Below are positions 8,294-18,980 of a stretch of 34,418 nucleotides of DNA, in pieces. The position numbers were made by a program, and so were the translations under genes. This DNA comes from a bacterium BMS3Abin15 (lineage in GTDB: Bacteria > Patescibacteriota > Minisyncoccia > Moranbacterales > 2-12-FULL-40-10), in contig BDTH01000055.1 in the NCBI GenBank assembly GCA_002923195.1, forward strand, positions 1-34,418, written 5' to 3'. The first letter of the stretch is position 1. Each line of letters starts with the position of its first letter. Below the pieces are notes generated by a model. That model was not told the origin of the DNA. It saw nothing but the letters and a program-made list of their open reading frames with translations, and did no database searches.

Positions 8294-9976
8294 CTATTTT
8301 TTCATCTTTTCTGTCACCCAAAACTCTCCAAAATACTTTTTAGTTAAAATCCTGGTTTGAGATTCAATGGCTGGCATAGCGCCCAAAAACGGAGCAATAA
8401 TCGGAACCAAGAACCACTGCAGAAACATATAAATATATTTCTTACGCGAGTGCTTTTTAGGACGGGGCGGGAGCATCAAAAAGCTTAAAAACATAGAAAT
8501 AACCAGGCCTGTCATTGCCAGGGTCATAAGGTATCTAGTAATAAAAGGAAGATTGTGAGCCAAAACGCTTTCGTTAAAAGCTGATCCACCAAAAATTAGA
8601 GGCATCCAACCGAGAATGGCTAAAATAAAAGGAGCGGTGGCCCAAGAATGGTGGCCTTCCAGCATTTCAAAGGCTATTCTTAATTTACTGAATAATTTAA
8701 TCTTTTTATCTGGTGATATAGAACGCATAATAACTGGAAAATTTTCTATTCCGTACGCCCAACGCCGCTTTTGTTTATATTGGTTTTTTATCGTCTTCCA
8801 GTAAGTTTCTGCTAAAACAGCATCTAGGGATATGGGAAGATAAATAGGAGTTACCTGATAATCCCCGTGATAATATGAATAACACTTCCAATAAATAATT
8901 GAGTCTTCGCTTATCATGTTGACCGGCCAGAAATCAACTTTCACCAGAGTATCAAAGGGCTCACTATGGGAAGAAAAGGTCACCATTTCCTTCCTGGTAC
9001 TCTGATACATATGCCAGAAAGAAGAGCTGGTGACAATTACTCGAACAAAAGCATTGGTATCCCAAAGGTTGTTGTGGTACATAGGAAGCGGTTGATAAGA
9101 CCGCTGGAGACGTTTGGGATCAATAATATAAGAGTAAGTAAGAGCAGCAAAATACTGGGAATGACAAACGCTATCGCAATCAAAGTTAGACAAAAGCACC
9201 CTCTTGTAATCAATATTGTGCTGATTTAAATACTTCATAAGCTCGCGAGCTGCAAAAGTAGCATTTGATGCTTTGCACTTCATTTCATTATCTCTAACTA
9301 TGTGAGTAGTCACCAAAAAATCACGAAACACGCCCTTAAATTTATTTCTCAAATAATTAGCTTTTTCTAAACGCTGTCTTTTCGGCTCACGCTCTTCGGT
9401 GGCCAGAAGAATTATAATTTGTTCATTGGGAAAGTTGCTGTCTGCTACTGCTTGTATCGCCGGCTCAATTGTCCCGGTCGATTCTCCGGCAGTAGGAAGA
9501 AGAACAACATGAACAATTTTTCTCCAGTCTAAGATTTTATCTTTGATTTTTTCCAGAGCTTTTACTTCCTTATAATATTCCTTCAGACGCCCTATTTCCT
9601 TTTTCACCTTTTTTCTTTCTCTGTATGACAGCCCGTTTTTCAAACTGTCCTTCATTGTTTTAATGCGCTGAGAAATACTCTCCGCATACTCTTCAGGATT
9701 GGAAATATTTTGGCATTTTTCCCACCAGTCAATATTTTTTCCTTCCTTGAGCTTGCGATAAGCCATAATTGAATAAGAAGCGATATAAACAGTCCGATAA
9801 ATCCAGTAGATATCAAAAGCGATTATAAAAATCGCTACCCATATCGGAAGTAAAAAAGAAAAAACAAACATACCTATAAGGGTTCCCCATGTTAAAATAC
9901 CTGGAATTACTTCCAGGATTCTTTGAGTTCTCGCTCTTTTTGGGTCTTTAGTTCTGGGATTGGGATAAGTAAACAT
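8294..9976 (-). CDS. Family 2 glycosyltransferase, membrane-associated
   Basis: 560 aa; LSNFDCDSVCHSQYFAAL, KQKRRWAYG motif (QxxRW), multiple TM segments. Confidence 0.82.
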   Translation of the reverse strand: MFTYPNPRTKDPKRARTQRILEVIPGILTWGTLIGMFVFSFLLPIWVAIFIIAFDIYWIYRTVYIASYSIMAYRKLKEGKNIDWWEKCQNISNPEEYAESISQRIKTMKDSLKNGLSYRERKKVKKEIGRLKEYYKEVKALEKIKDKILDWRKIVHVVLLPTAGESTGTIEPAIQAVADSNFPNEQIIILLATEEREPKRQRLEKANYLRNKFKGVFRDFLVTTHIVRDNEMKCKASNATFAARELMKYLNQHNIDYKRVLLSNFDCDSVCHSQYFAALTYSYIIDPKRLQRSYQPLPMYHNNLWDTNAFVRVIVTSSSFWHMYQSTRKEMVTFSSHSEPFDTLVKVDFWPVNMISEDSIIYWKCYSYYHGDYQVTPIYLPISLDAVLAETYWKTIKNQYKQKRRWAYGIENFPVIMRSISPDKKIKLFSKLRIAFEMLEGHHSWATAPFILAILGWMPLIFGGSAFNESVLAHNLPFITRYLMTLAMTGLVISMFLSFLMLPPRPKKHSRKKYIYMFLQWFLVPIIAPFLGAMPAIESQTRILTKKYFGEFWVTEKMKK

Positions 9977-9979
9977 AAA

Positions 9980-10399
9980 TTAATAATTTATCAATACTAT
10001 TCCGACACTAGCTATAATTAATCCAATTTGTATCATAAGGGACGCTAAAAGCAGAATATATGAAGCAATTCTTTCCCCGCTCCGGTAAAATTGGTGAGCT
10101 AGGAAAAAATTTATCAGCAAAAACACAATTCCCATTGACGGCAGTATATAGGTTTGCCACCAGTCACCAATAAGATCAACTCCGAAATAAACATTGTAGT
10201 GCAGAATTATATTAAAATCAACTGGATGTATAAAAATAGCCAGAAATACCCAATTAGCTACATTCAAAAATACCGTACCTACCAAAAGCCAACGAACGAT
10301 GGAATTCTTCATAAATTCCTGAGAAAAAAAAGACCTGATTCTGCTTTTCAGGCTTGATATTGCTCCTGTTTTCATTTTGCTTAAAATATTCATACGCAA
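9980..10399 (-). CDS. Polytopic membrane protein, unknown function
   Basis: 139 aa, three to four hydrophobic segments, in line with the GT2 gene. Confidence 0.65.
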   Translation of the reverse strand: MRMNILSKMKTGAISSLKSRIRSFFSQEFMKNSIVRWLLVGTVFLNVANWVFLAIFIHPVDFNIILHYNVYFGVDLIGDWWQTYILPSMGIVFLLINFFLAHQFYRSGERIASYILLLASLMIQIGLIIASVGIVLINY

Positions 10400-10403
10400 T
10401 ACT

Positions 10404-11477
10404 TTATTCCTCAGTCGGCTTATCTAATGTCATCGGGTCCATTTTAGATTCCCCCTCGGTTATTTTAGCTACATCTTTATCAATTTTCTTAAATTCCTTG
10501 TAGGCACTGTTATAGTGATTTACCGTTGTTCCCATGCTAACGCCAAGTCTTTTCATAAAATCTTCATAACTTGAAATATGTTTTTCTAACTTTTTGACCC
10601 CAATCATAATTTCTTTTGCGCTTTCTTCAATTTTCATAGCACGAAGTCCCTGAAGAACAGTTTGGAGATATGCCAGAAAAGATGTCGGGGACACAATAAT
10701 AACCTTTTTCTCCTGAAAAGCATACTCAATTAAATCTCTTGCATTTACATTTGCTCCTATCTTATTGACAAGCAGGTCGTAAAAAATAGCCTCGGAAGGA
10801 ATAAACATAAAGGCAAATTCCATTGTTCCATCTTCTGGTTTTATGTACTTTGATGTTTCATCAATGCGATTCTTGAGATCTTGCTTGAATATTTTCTCTA
10901 GCCGCTCTTTTTCTTCACTGTCGTTGGTGTTGAGAATTTTTTCATAATTTTCTAGTGAAAATTTCGAGTCGACTGGCACTATCTTTTCTTTTATAAAGAT
11001 TGCAGCATCTACGATATCACCATCCTTGAAAGCATACTGCATTTTGTAAGAATTTGGCGGTAAGACATTCTTAAGAGTCTCCTCAAGGAAGTATTCTCCC
11101 AATACGCCTCTCTGCTTAGGATTTTTCAATATATCCTGCAAGCTTTGTAACTGGGCAGAAAAATTAACAACCTGCTTATTGGTCTCGTCTAATTTTGTTA
11201 ATTTTTCAGTTACACTGCCTATCAGTTTTGCAGACTGGTCGGTTATGCCTTCTACCGTCTTCATAGTGTGTCCAATTTGATCCTGGGTAGCCTTATGAGT
11301 TTCTGACAACTTATCATCCATCGCTTTCCGCAAGTCTTTATTTTCTTCTGATATTGACTTTAGTCTCTCTAGTACAGCTACTAATTTTTCATTTTCACCT
11401 TCATCTTTTTTTCTTAAAAGCAGCAATATAACAATTGCCACAGCAACAGCGAGAAAAATTAATAGGATAGTATCCAT
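10404..11477 (-). CDS. rmuC: RmuC-family DNA recombination protein
   Basis: 357 aa; TM, coiled coil, then KQRGVLGEYFLEETLKNVLPPNSY...VDSKFSLENYEKI...SPTSFLAYLQTV. Confidence 0.93.
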   Translation of the reverse strand: MDTILLIFLAVAVAIVILLLLRKKDEGENEKLVAVLERLKSISEENKDLRKAMDDKLSETHKATQDQIGHTMKTVEGITDQSAKLIGSVTEKLTKLDETNKQVVNFSAQLQSLQDILKNPKQRGVLGEYFLEETLKNVLPPNSYKMQYAFKDGDIVDAAIFIKEKIVPVDSKFSLENYEKILNTNDSEEKERLEKIFKQDLKNRIDETSKYIKPEDGTMEFAFMFIPSEAIFYDLLVNKIGANVNARDLIEYAFQEKKVIIVSPTSFLAYLQTVLQGLRAMKIEESAKEIMIGVKKLEKHISSYEDFMKRLGVSMGTTVNHYNSAYKEFKKIDKDVAKITEGESKMDPMTLDKPTEE

Positions 11478-11608
11478 TTATAAAAAGTTTTTAATTTTTA
11501 TTTTCTAGCGAAGTGAGTGAAATAATTTCGCGTCAGCAGAACATTTCCGAACGAGCGACAAAAATACAGAGTTAATATCTTTATTTTTTATACTTGCAAA
11601 AAATCGGA

Positions 11609-12214
11609 TTATTCGTTTTTTAGAGCGAGGATTAAATTTTTCAAGCCAGAAACCTTATTAATGATTTCATCATGGGGGCCTCGAAGGAACTCTAATAAGA
11701 ATCGATCAGTCATATTAAGCCTGTATTTCAACTCTTCACTGTTCATTAAAACATAGTTGATTTCTTTTCCAATTTCTGCTTCCAAGCTGTTCATTAAATT
11801 CTTTAATTTACTTCGGCTAACATTATTGGCTACTAAAATCATATCAGCCTTACTTCTGGAATAGTTTAAAAACACTCCGCTGACGACAGCCAGCTTCACA
11901 ATTCCAATATCTTTAACTTTTCCTAAACTTTTGCACTGGGGATAAACATTGGATTTTACTATTAAGTTTCTAAGCTCCGGATAGAAAGAAAATTCAGTAT
12001 TGACAGTATAAAATTTCTTCCCTTTCTTTATCCGCTCAACAACAAATTTTATCTTTTTGAAATTATTTATTTCCCGTCTAGTCTCCTGTTTTTTGAGCAT
12101 ATTTTTCTTGGCCACTTCAGCCGGCTGGTATTCCTCTCCAGCATTGAGCAAAAAGAAGCGCAATATACGCGCCCTAGCTTTTGACCCAAATAAAGATTCT
12201 AAAATTTCAGACAT
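11609..12214 (-). CDS. Winged-helix transcriptional regulator-like protein
   Basis: 201 aa; LFGSKARARILRFFLLNAGEEYQPAEVAKK, with a nucleotidyltransferase-like C-terminal half. Confidence 0.65.
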   Translation of the reverse strand: MSEILESLFGSKARARILRFFLLNAGEEYQPAEVAKKNMLKKQETRREINNFKKIKFVVERIKKGKKFYTVNTEFSFYPELRNLIVKSNVYPQCKSLGKVKDIGIVKLAVVSGVFLNYSRSKADMILVANNVSRSKLKNLMNSLEAEIGKEINYVLMNSEELKYRLNMTDRFLLEFLRGPHDEIINKVSGLKNLILALKNE

Positions 12215-12497
12215 AAATGTAATTTTAACTTTTACTTACCCCTTAATTACTGTTAGACAGGAGCCAATTTTCCTTATTTCATGCTAAAAAAAGCATATCA
12301 TCAAAGCCTTTAAAAGTAAACCCCCGCACTAAAATTTTTGGTGTGAGGATAAGCCCCTTTAGACAAGTATGACTAAGTTCTTACTACAACATAATTCATG
12401 AAAAACATCAAACGGCCACAACAAAACACTGTTTGCGGCGCAGTATACGTAATTCCTACTAGATTTATTAAAAAGGCCGTGTTACAATAAGGCTGAA

Positions 12498-14654
12498 ATG
12501 CCCAAAAAGAGCGCAAATAATATAAACAATGCGGGGGAATTGAAAAAATCAATTTCCACTATTTTAGTTGCTAACGACAAAGACCTAAGGCCTTACATTG
12601 AATTATTTGAATATACTGGAGAAAATATTGTCCAGCAGCAACTAGGCACTTTGCTGGGAACTTTCGAGATACGAGATGACAGTGAAGATTCCGCCTATAT
12701 CGTAAATTTCCTAACATCGGTCGCAAAAAAGGAGTATTTTATTAATACTAAGAGGCCCGCAGCAGAAAGTTTTGAGGCCGCTCTTCACAAAGTGAACCTG
12801 GCCTTATCCGAATTAGCTAACCACGGAAATGTAAGTTGGTTGGGAAAATTGGATGCCGCTATTTGTGTTTTAGAAAGAAATTATTTTCATTTTAGTGTTG
12901 CCGGCAATGCGAAAGTCTTGTTGCTGCGCAATAATATAATAACAGACATAAGCGAGGACTTGGCATCTGACGAGTCGGAACCCCATCCTATCAAGACTTT
13001 TACCAATATTTCTAGCGGGAAACTAGAAAAAGACGATAAATTAATTATAACCGGGGAAGATTTGTTCCACGTTTTTTCGCTTACTGAAATTAAGAAGGGG
13101 GCATCGCGCTTTGACAATGAAAAGTTCGTTCAATTTATAAAAACAGCTTTGATTAATGAACTCGAGATCGCCGGCACTATTATTATCAATGTCTTTAAGG
13201 AAAAATTAGATACAGAACAGGTGGATGAAAAACCAAAAAAGGAAAAGAAGGGAATACTTAACGCTTTTAGTGAAAAAGCTTTTGAGAACCCCAAGACTCC
13301 GGAAATAATACAGGGGGAAGATAAAAAAAAGAAAATAGAATACATAGATCAGAAAACTGGACATATCTATGTAAAAGGAGAGTATCGCGGACGCGGAGAA
13401 GACAACTTTTTCAACAACTTACTGTTTATTGTTAAAGAGGGACTAGCTGATTTTGCCTATTGGACAAGAATCAAGGCAGCGAAAGCTAACGCTGGAATCA
13501 AGAAAATGCTCAAAGAACTAAAAGAAAAGGCTGCTAAAAAAGGGAGTGTGATTAAGAGAAGCCTTAAAAAAGAAGAAGTTAGAAAAGCAGTTGAGGATCG
13601 TCCAAAAGCTGAGTCTAATAAGCTTAGAGAAAAATTAAACTACTTTTATTTCAAAATTAAAAAAAATATTAGAAATATTCCTTATGGCAAGCTGCTCCCG
13701 GACTTTTCAAAAATTAAAAACGGGATTGCCAGGATGGATTATCAGCAAAGAGTATACACTGTTCTAATTCTTGCTGCTATAATTTTTCTACCTCTAATTT
13801 GGGTGAAGTATCAAAATAGTAAAAAAACCATTTTTCCTGAGGAAGAATTAGCAGTCATGCTTACTCCCGCAGAAATCTTTGCCCAAGACAAAAATATAAA
13901 ATTAGACACACAAGCGCAGGTTTTATATTCGGGAGAAAATATAATTGATTTGACGCTATCCAATGATATCTTATTCGCCATTGCAAAAAATAGGGTTGTT
14001 AAAATAAAGAGTGGCCAGGAGGAGGAAGAGTTTTTGCTGCCTGAAAATTCGGGAAAAATTATAGCTTCCGCTCCAATGAAAGATCTCGGTTTAATATTTT
14101 TACTGACAGATAAAGATAAAATAATTTCCTTTAGCTCTATTTCTGGCAAGTTTCAGGAAAACAGCATTTCAATTCCAGAAAATTCTAAAATAGGATTCTT
14201 GGCTACATATCTTACCTACGCCTATTTGATTGACGCGCAAAACAATCAAATTTACCGCTATCCGCGAGCTGAGGGAGGTTTTGGAGAAAAATCAGATTGG
14301 CTTAAAGAAGATATTGTTCTGCAAAACGTGTCCGATGTTGCCATCGATGAGAATATTTATTTAACTAGCAATGATCAGATTATTAAGCTGTTTAGCGGTA
14401 CAAGAGAGGATCTTAATATGGAACAATCTGCAACCGCTATTAAATCCAACAAAATTTTTACCGATATTGATACAGAAAATATATATATATTGGACAGCAT
14501 CAATGGAAGAATAGTTAAGTATGGCAAAAACGGGGAATTAATCTCTCAATATTATAACGAGGAATTAAAAAACGCCAAAGATATTGTTGTGGACGAAAAA
14601 AATAACAAGGCTTACTTTATAACTTCACAAAATTTAATTTCGCTTGATTTATAA
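12498..14654 (+). CDS. PP2C-fold (probably degenerate) + TM + beta-propeller-like protein
   Basis: 718 aa; KLDAAICVLERNYFHFSVAGNAKVLLLRN...LEKDDKLIITGEDLFHVF resembles PPM topology; TM near residue 420; repetitive C-terminal strands. Confidence 0.65.
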   Translation: MPKKSANNINNAGELKKSISTILVANDKDLRPYIELFEYTGENIVQQQLGTLLGTFEIRDDSEDSAYIVNFLTSVAKKEYFINTKRPAAESFEAALHKVNLALSELANHGNVSWLGKLDAAICVLERNYFHFSVAGNAKVLLLRNNIITDISEDLASDESEPHPIKTFTNISSGKLEKDDKLIITGEDLFHVFSLTEIKKGASRFDNEKFVQFIKTALINELEIAGTIIINVFKEKLDTEQVDEKPKKEKKGILNAFSEKAFENPKTPEIIQGEDKKKKIEYIDQKTGHIYVKGEYRGRGEDNFFNNLLFIVKEGLADFAYWTRIKAAKANAGIKKMLKELKEKAAKKGSVIKRSLKKEEVRKAVEDRPKAESNKLREKLNYFYFKIKKNIRNIPYGKLLPDFSKIKNGIARMDYQQRVYTVLILAAIIFLPLIWVKYQNSKKTIFPEEELAVMLTPAEIFAQDKNIKLDTQAQVLYSGENIIDLTLSNDILFAIAKNRVVKIKSGQEEEEFLLPENSGKIIASAPMKDLGLIFLLTDKDKIISFSSISGKFQENSISIPENSKIGFLATYLTYAYLIDAQNNQIYRYPRAEGGFGEKSDWLKEDIVLQNVSDVAIDENIYLTSNDQIIKLFSGTREDLNMEQSATAIKSNKIFTDIDTENIYILDSINGRIVKYGKNGELISQYYNEELKNAKDIVVDEKNNKAYFITSQNLISLDL

Positions 14655-14685
14655 TAACGCTGTTATAAGTGTTTATATAAAAAAA

Positions 14686-14709
14686 CAGCTCCGATGTTAC
14701 GTCGGAGCT
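14686..14709. terminator. Bidirectional hairpin terminator
   Basis: agctccga-tgttacg-tcggagct between convergent genes, preceded by a poly-A stretch. Confidence 0.65.
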
Positions 14710-14791
14710 TGTCTTTTCGATGATATAAGAATTTCCATTATAGTAACCCTAACCCTTTACGAATCCACTTTTGACCTAGTGTTAGATTAGA

Positions 14792-15514
14792 TTAGGGATC
14801 AGTTATGCTGAATAGTATGGATTGAGTGACAATTTTTTCGTTATCATCATCTTTATCTATATATGTAACCTCTATTTCAAAACTGTAACTGCCAACCGGA
14901 GGATTGCTGGTTTTCGAGATGACACTCACAGTCTTTTTATCAAGATCTACCACATAATCAAAATCAATTGAGTTGGTTATTTTTTTAATCTCTATGCTTT
15001 TAATTTCCTTAACGCTACTTACTACTTTTATGACGACAATGCCATCAAATTTCCGGTTGGATGTGCCCCGTGAGGGCTGAGGATAACCATCAATTGTAAT
15101 ATCCTGACCAGATAAACTACCGTCCGATGTACTCATATTCTCTATGGAAGACAGGCTCCCTCCCACCAAATCAGGATTAATAACATAAAGCAAGAGCCAA
15201 GCGACCATAACTGCAATTACACCTATGATAGCATCCCTAATGACAGCTTTAGCTTTCTCTAGATTAGCGGTGTTGCCAGCACTGGTAAAATACATGAATC
15301 CGCCAACAGAAATCATCAGTAGGGCAGCAATTCCAATTGCCCATAATCCGAATTTATATATAGCAGAAATATAGTCAGGAAAATATTTTGCATCTTCAAA
15401 TCCGGGAATCTTTTCCATAGGGGTGTATGTGTAAGCGAAAACAGAATTGTAAACCAAGAATAAGGAAGCGAGGATTAACAACGACAAAACGATGGTCTTT
15501 TTGGCGGACTTCAT
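14792..15514 (-). CDS. VirB2/TrbC pilin-like protein with an extra C-terminal beta-rich domain
   Basis: 240 aa; signal-like N-terminus, two TM segments with GGFMYFTSAGNTANLEKAKAVIRDAIIGVIAVMVAWLLLYVINP. Confidence 0.75.
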   Translation of the reverse strand: MKSAKKTIVLSLLILASLFLVYNSVFAYTYTPMEKIPGFEDAKYFPDYISAIYKFGLWAIGIAALLMISVGGFMYFTSAGNTANLEKAKAVIRDAIIGVIAVMVAWLLLYVINPDLVGGSLSSIENMSTSDGSLSGQDITIDGYPQPSRGTSNRKFDGIVVIKVVSSVKEIKSIEIKKITNSIDFDYVVDLDKKTVSVISKTSNPPVGSYSFEIEVTYIDKDDDNEKIVTQSILFSITDP

Positions 15515-15546
15515 GTCTTTAAAATTTGAATGGCTTGTCCATATAA

Positions 15547-18069
15547 TTAAGCTTTATTAAGCGTCTCACTCTCTTCACTAGGAACATTAGCTAGTTTGGT
15601 TTTTTCCATAATCTCCCGATTAACAATGTCTATATCGCGACCATATTTAAGCCGAGAAAGTTCTTTTAGATTGTTAGCAATTTCCTGATCGCCTGCAGTA
15701 GGCGGGTTAGTTTTCATATTAAAAGGCTTGGTAGACTCGCTATTTATCAATAGTCGCACGAAACAGTTATAGTTATCAACATTAACAAGATCATTAGCAG
15801 TAAATACTGGTTCGAATTGTTTTTCTAGGAATTCAGCGTCTTCCGGTCCTATTCGAAAAGTGCATATTGATCCAATGTTTCCGAAAACTGCTTTTGAGAT
15901 TTCTTCACTAAGTTGTCCAATAAATTGGTGAGCGATAATTAAGTTTAGTCGGTATTTCCTAGCCTCTGAAAGAATTTGAGAGATGGAGTTAGTAGTAACA
16001 TTTTGAAATTCATCGATATAGAGATAGAAATCTTCTCTTTGTTCTTGCGGTATATTAACCCGGGAAAGTGCCGCCATTAAAAGCTTACCTATAACCACCA
16101 TTCCCAAGAGATAGCTATTGATCTCTCCTATCTTACCCTTGGAAAGGTTGATTAGTAGTATCTTTTTTTCATCCATAATTTGGCGGAAATTCAAAGTGCT
16201 TTTTTGCTGAGCAATAATCGGGCGCATCATATCATTGGCAATAAAAGTAGTAAGCTTGGATGTAATATAGGGAACCATATTGGCTAGAGCCGCCTCTCCT
16301 CCGGCTTTTTCTGCTTCCTTGGTCCAAAAATCAACCACTATTGGATTCTTACAACGTGAAAGTTTCATACGCCTAAAATCCTCATCTGCTAAAACTTTCG
16401 GGATTTCCATTAATGTAGATCCTGATTCAGGATTATCCATCACTAGAAGCATCGCGTTTCTTGCGTATTGCTCAAACATCGGGCCACCGGTTTGCTTAAG
16501 GTCATAAAGTTTGTCAAAAATACTAATCATCTCATTGATTACAAAAGTTTTCTCCTCTGGACGATCATACTCCAACATATTAAGTCCGAATGGGCGTTCT
16601 ACATCAGAAGGATCAAAAATAATGACGTCTTCTGCTCGTTCTTTAGGAATAGATGCCAGAATATCCTCAATCGCATCACCATGAGGATCAATGAAGCAGA
16701 CCCCCTTTCCATTCTTAACGTCTTGTTTTGCCATTTCCTGAAGAAATGATGACTTACCAGTACCTGTTTGCCCGACAACATACAAGTGTCTCCTTCTGTC
16801 ATCATCCGCCAGTCGAATATCAGTCTTTACGCCTCGATAATCATTATATCCCAATACAATTCCTTCCTGGGGAATATTAGATGGAGGCGGAGCTGCTCCG
16901 GCTTTCAGCCATTTTATTTTTGGGGTTTCCGTAGTGGAAATAGGGAAATGAAAAATACTGGCAATTTCTTCAGTGTTTAAAATCATTGAGTTTCTCTCTT
17001 TAAAATTCCTAAAAATATAATCAAAGGAAACGTTTTTACCCTTAGTTCTTTTATTTATAGCAAAGTGATTTATGTCCGGATTCTCAAATTGGGTAAAAGC
17101 ATTCTCTAGGTGGGACAATATTTCATCAGACCTCTGTTGTGTTTTCGCAGAAGCTATAAGGCGAATATTAACTCTAAACCCCGCTTTCTTAGACTTTCCT
17201 TCAATAGACTTGATGAGCTCTTGCTCTTCGGGAGTAAGTTGAACAGCTTTATTCTCCTGCCACGAATCTCTGTTTTTTCTTTCATCTCCATACAAAACAC
17301 CCGCCACCTCTTGGCTCAAGTCCTTGCCCATATATCTTCCTACATTCTTAACCAAGGAATCCGCCTGTGCATCTTTAAGTTGCTTGCCTTGTTGCATCTT
17401 ATGAGCAATTGACTTCCCCATCGTTCTCCACCCTTTTCCTGCTGTGCTAAGAATTAACTGTATCGCTGCTCCCTCTTCGGCTGACTGGAGCTTGCTTAAG
17501 GCATTGGAAATTTCATTGAGAGGATCAACATTCATCGCTTCATACGTTTTAATAGGAAGAGCATATCTGTTTTTTAGTTTTAGCGCCGCCACTGACGTAA
17601 AGCTGCCAGGAGAAAAAATCGTGTAATCAGGCACTTTTTCAATAGAAGAATTAGGAAAATAGCTATGGACCTGCTTTTCCACAGACTCCCTGAATTTTCT
17701 TGGAATAGCCAAATAAAAAAATATTTCTTCGCTGTTGGAAGGATTAACAATTTCTAAAGAGATATGGGGATTGCCATAAAACAAACGCCGCAAGGATTTC
17801 TTTTCTTTAATATTAGCCAGAGTAGTAAGAAGCTGTTCCATGGAACCAATTTCTTCCTTCCACGATTCTCGGCCCTTGTCTCCTTCCTCGGAATTTTTTA
17901 ACACCTTGGCTACGCGGACAATCTCAATATCCATATTTACTGAACGGTTTATTTGGGATTTAAAAGTTAAAAAGCTGCGCATTATTAAAAAAACACCGCT
18001 GACAAAAGCCATCAGCGACAACATCGCTGCCAAGGGAACGAGAATTAAGTTGAAATCAAGGGATGGCAT
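15547..18069 (-). CDS. VirD4/TraD/HerA-like T4SS ATPase
   Basis: 840 aa; Walker A VGQTGTGKSSFLQ, FIDPHGD, Walker B FYLYIDEFQN, IAHQFIGQL; two N-terminal TM segments. Confidence 0.88.
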   Translation of the reverse strand: MPSLDFNLILVPLAAMLSLMAFVSGVFLIMRSFLTFKSQINRSVNMDIEIVRVAKVLKNSEEGDKGRESWKEEIGSMEQLLTTLANIKEKKSLRRLFYGNPHISLEIVNPSNSEEIFFYLAIPRKFRESVEKQVHSYFPNSSIEKVPDYTIFSPGSFTSVAALKLKNRYALPIKTYEAMNVDPLNEISNALSKLQSAEEGAAIQLILSTAGKGWRTMGKSIAHKMQQGKQLKDAQADSLVKNVGRYMGKDLSQEVAGVLYGDERKNRDSWQENKAVQLTPEEQELIKSIEGKSKKAGFRVNIRLIASAKTQQRSDEILSHLENAFTQFENPDINHFAINKRTKGKNVSFDYIFRNFKERNSMILNTEEIASIFHFPISTTETPKIKWLKAGAAPPPSNIPQEGIVLGYNDYRGVKTDIRLADDDRRRHLYVVGQTGTGKSSFLQEMAKQDVKNGKGVCFIDPHGDAIEDILASIPKERAEDVIIFDPSDVERPFGLNMLEYDRPEEKTFVINEMISIFDKLYDLKQTGGPMFEQYARNAMLLVMDNPESGSTLMEIPKVLADEDFRRMKLSRCKNPIVVDFWTKEAEKAGGEAALANMVPYITSKLTTFIANDMMRPIIAQQKSTLNFRQIMDEKKILLINLSKGKIGEINSYLLGMVVIGKLLMAALSRVNIPQEQREDFYLYIDEFQNVTTNSISQILSEARKYRLNLIIAHQFIGQLSEEISKAVFGNIGSICTFRIGPEDAEFLEKQFEPVFTANDLVNVDNYNCFVRLLINSESTKPFNMKTNPPTAGDQEIANNLKELSRLKYGRDIDIVNREIMEKTKLANVPSEESETLNKA

Positions 18070-18118
18070 TTTTTGTTTTTATCCGTTCGAGAACAGATAA
18101 ATTTTTCTGTTACTATTT

Positions 18119-18556
18119 TTATATTTGTATCTCCTCGATAAGTCCTTTTTTAATTAACGCGTCATGAAGTTCGTCTGCCAACAATTTATCATGGAACATA
18201 TCCAAGACATAATTATCTTCTATGTGCTTGGCGACCTTAACAGCATGGATTACTCCTTTATTCATAGCAACATCTACGAGTTGTTGAACCTGGCTTTCAG
18301 CGTCAGTATTTTCAAAAGCATTCTTGGCGTCCGATTCAACTCTCTCTTTACTATTATCTTGAATTTTAGTATGGCGACTTTTTATTTTAGATAATATTTT
18401 ACCATAGGCACTCTCTCTTTTTGCTTTGGCCACTTCTTTTGGTTTTTCTTTTTCAATTTTTGCAACATCGTCTTCGGATTCTTTTTTGGCTCCTTTGAAT
18501 TTATTTTCTAAATCGAGATCTTTTTCATTAATGGGTTCTAAATTTGATTTTGGCAT
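18119..18556 (-). CDS. Hypothetical acidic/basic charged protein
   Basis: 145-aa ORF collinear with the ATPase gene. Confidence 0.65.
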   Translation of the reverse strand: MPKSNLEPINEKDLDLENKFKGAKKESEDDVAKIEKEKPKEVAKAKRESAYGKILSKIKSRHTKIQDNSKERVESDAKNAFENTDAESQVQQLVDVAMNKGVIHAVKVAKHIEDNYVLDMFHDKLLADELHDALIKKGLIEEIQI

Positions 18557-18620
18557 AAAATTATAAATCTCTAACCAACACTAATTTTATCCGTGATAAT
18601 TAGCGTCGAGTTCGAGTAAG

Positions 18621-18926
18621 TTACCTGCTTATATCCTCCTTCATTTCTTCTTTAAAATCATCAATGACTCCCTGAACCATGTTTTCATAGTTTTGTATGT
18701 TGGATTTCAAAAATTCCTCAAGTTGCTGAGGTTCTGCTCCTTTCTTTATCATCTTTTCATATTCAGATCTGCCATGATCACTCAATTTTTCCATAGTCTC
18801 CAAAAAAATTCTTTTTAAGAGAACTTCTGTTGTTTTTATGAGTAATTCCTGTTGCCTATCTTCGGGAAGATTATCTAGTCCCAACTCTTTAACAAGCTGC
18901 TCTTGTAATTTGTCTTGGCTATTCAT
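18621..18926 (-). CDS. Hypothetical helical protein (possibly DUF5663-like)
   Basis: 101 aa, KELGLDNLPEDRQQELLIKTTEVLLKRIF; family recalled, not searched. Confidence 0.6.
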   Translation of the reverse strand: MNSQDKLQEQLVKELGLDNLPEDRQQELLIKTTEVLLKRIFLETMEKLSDHGRSEYEKMIKKGAEPQQLEEFLKSNIQNYENMVQGVIDDFKEEMKEDISR

Positions 18927-18980
18927 AATATTGTTTTTTATGACTTAATTATAGCACAAAGGCTGTTTTTTATCCTGTTT

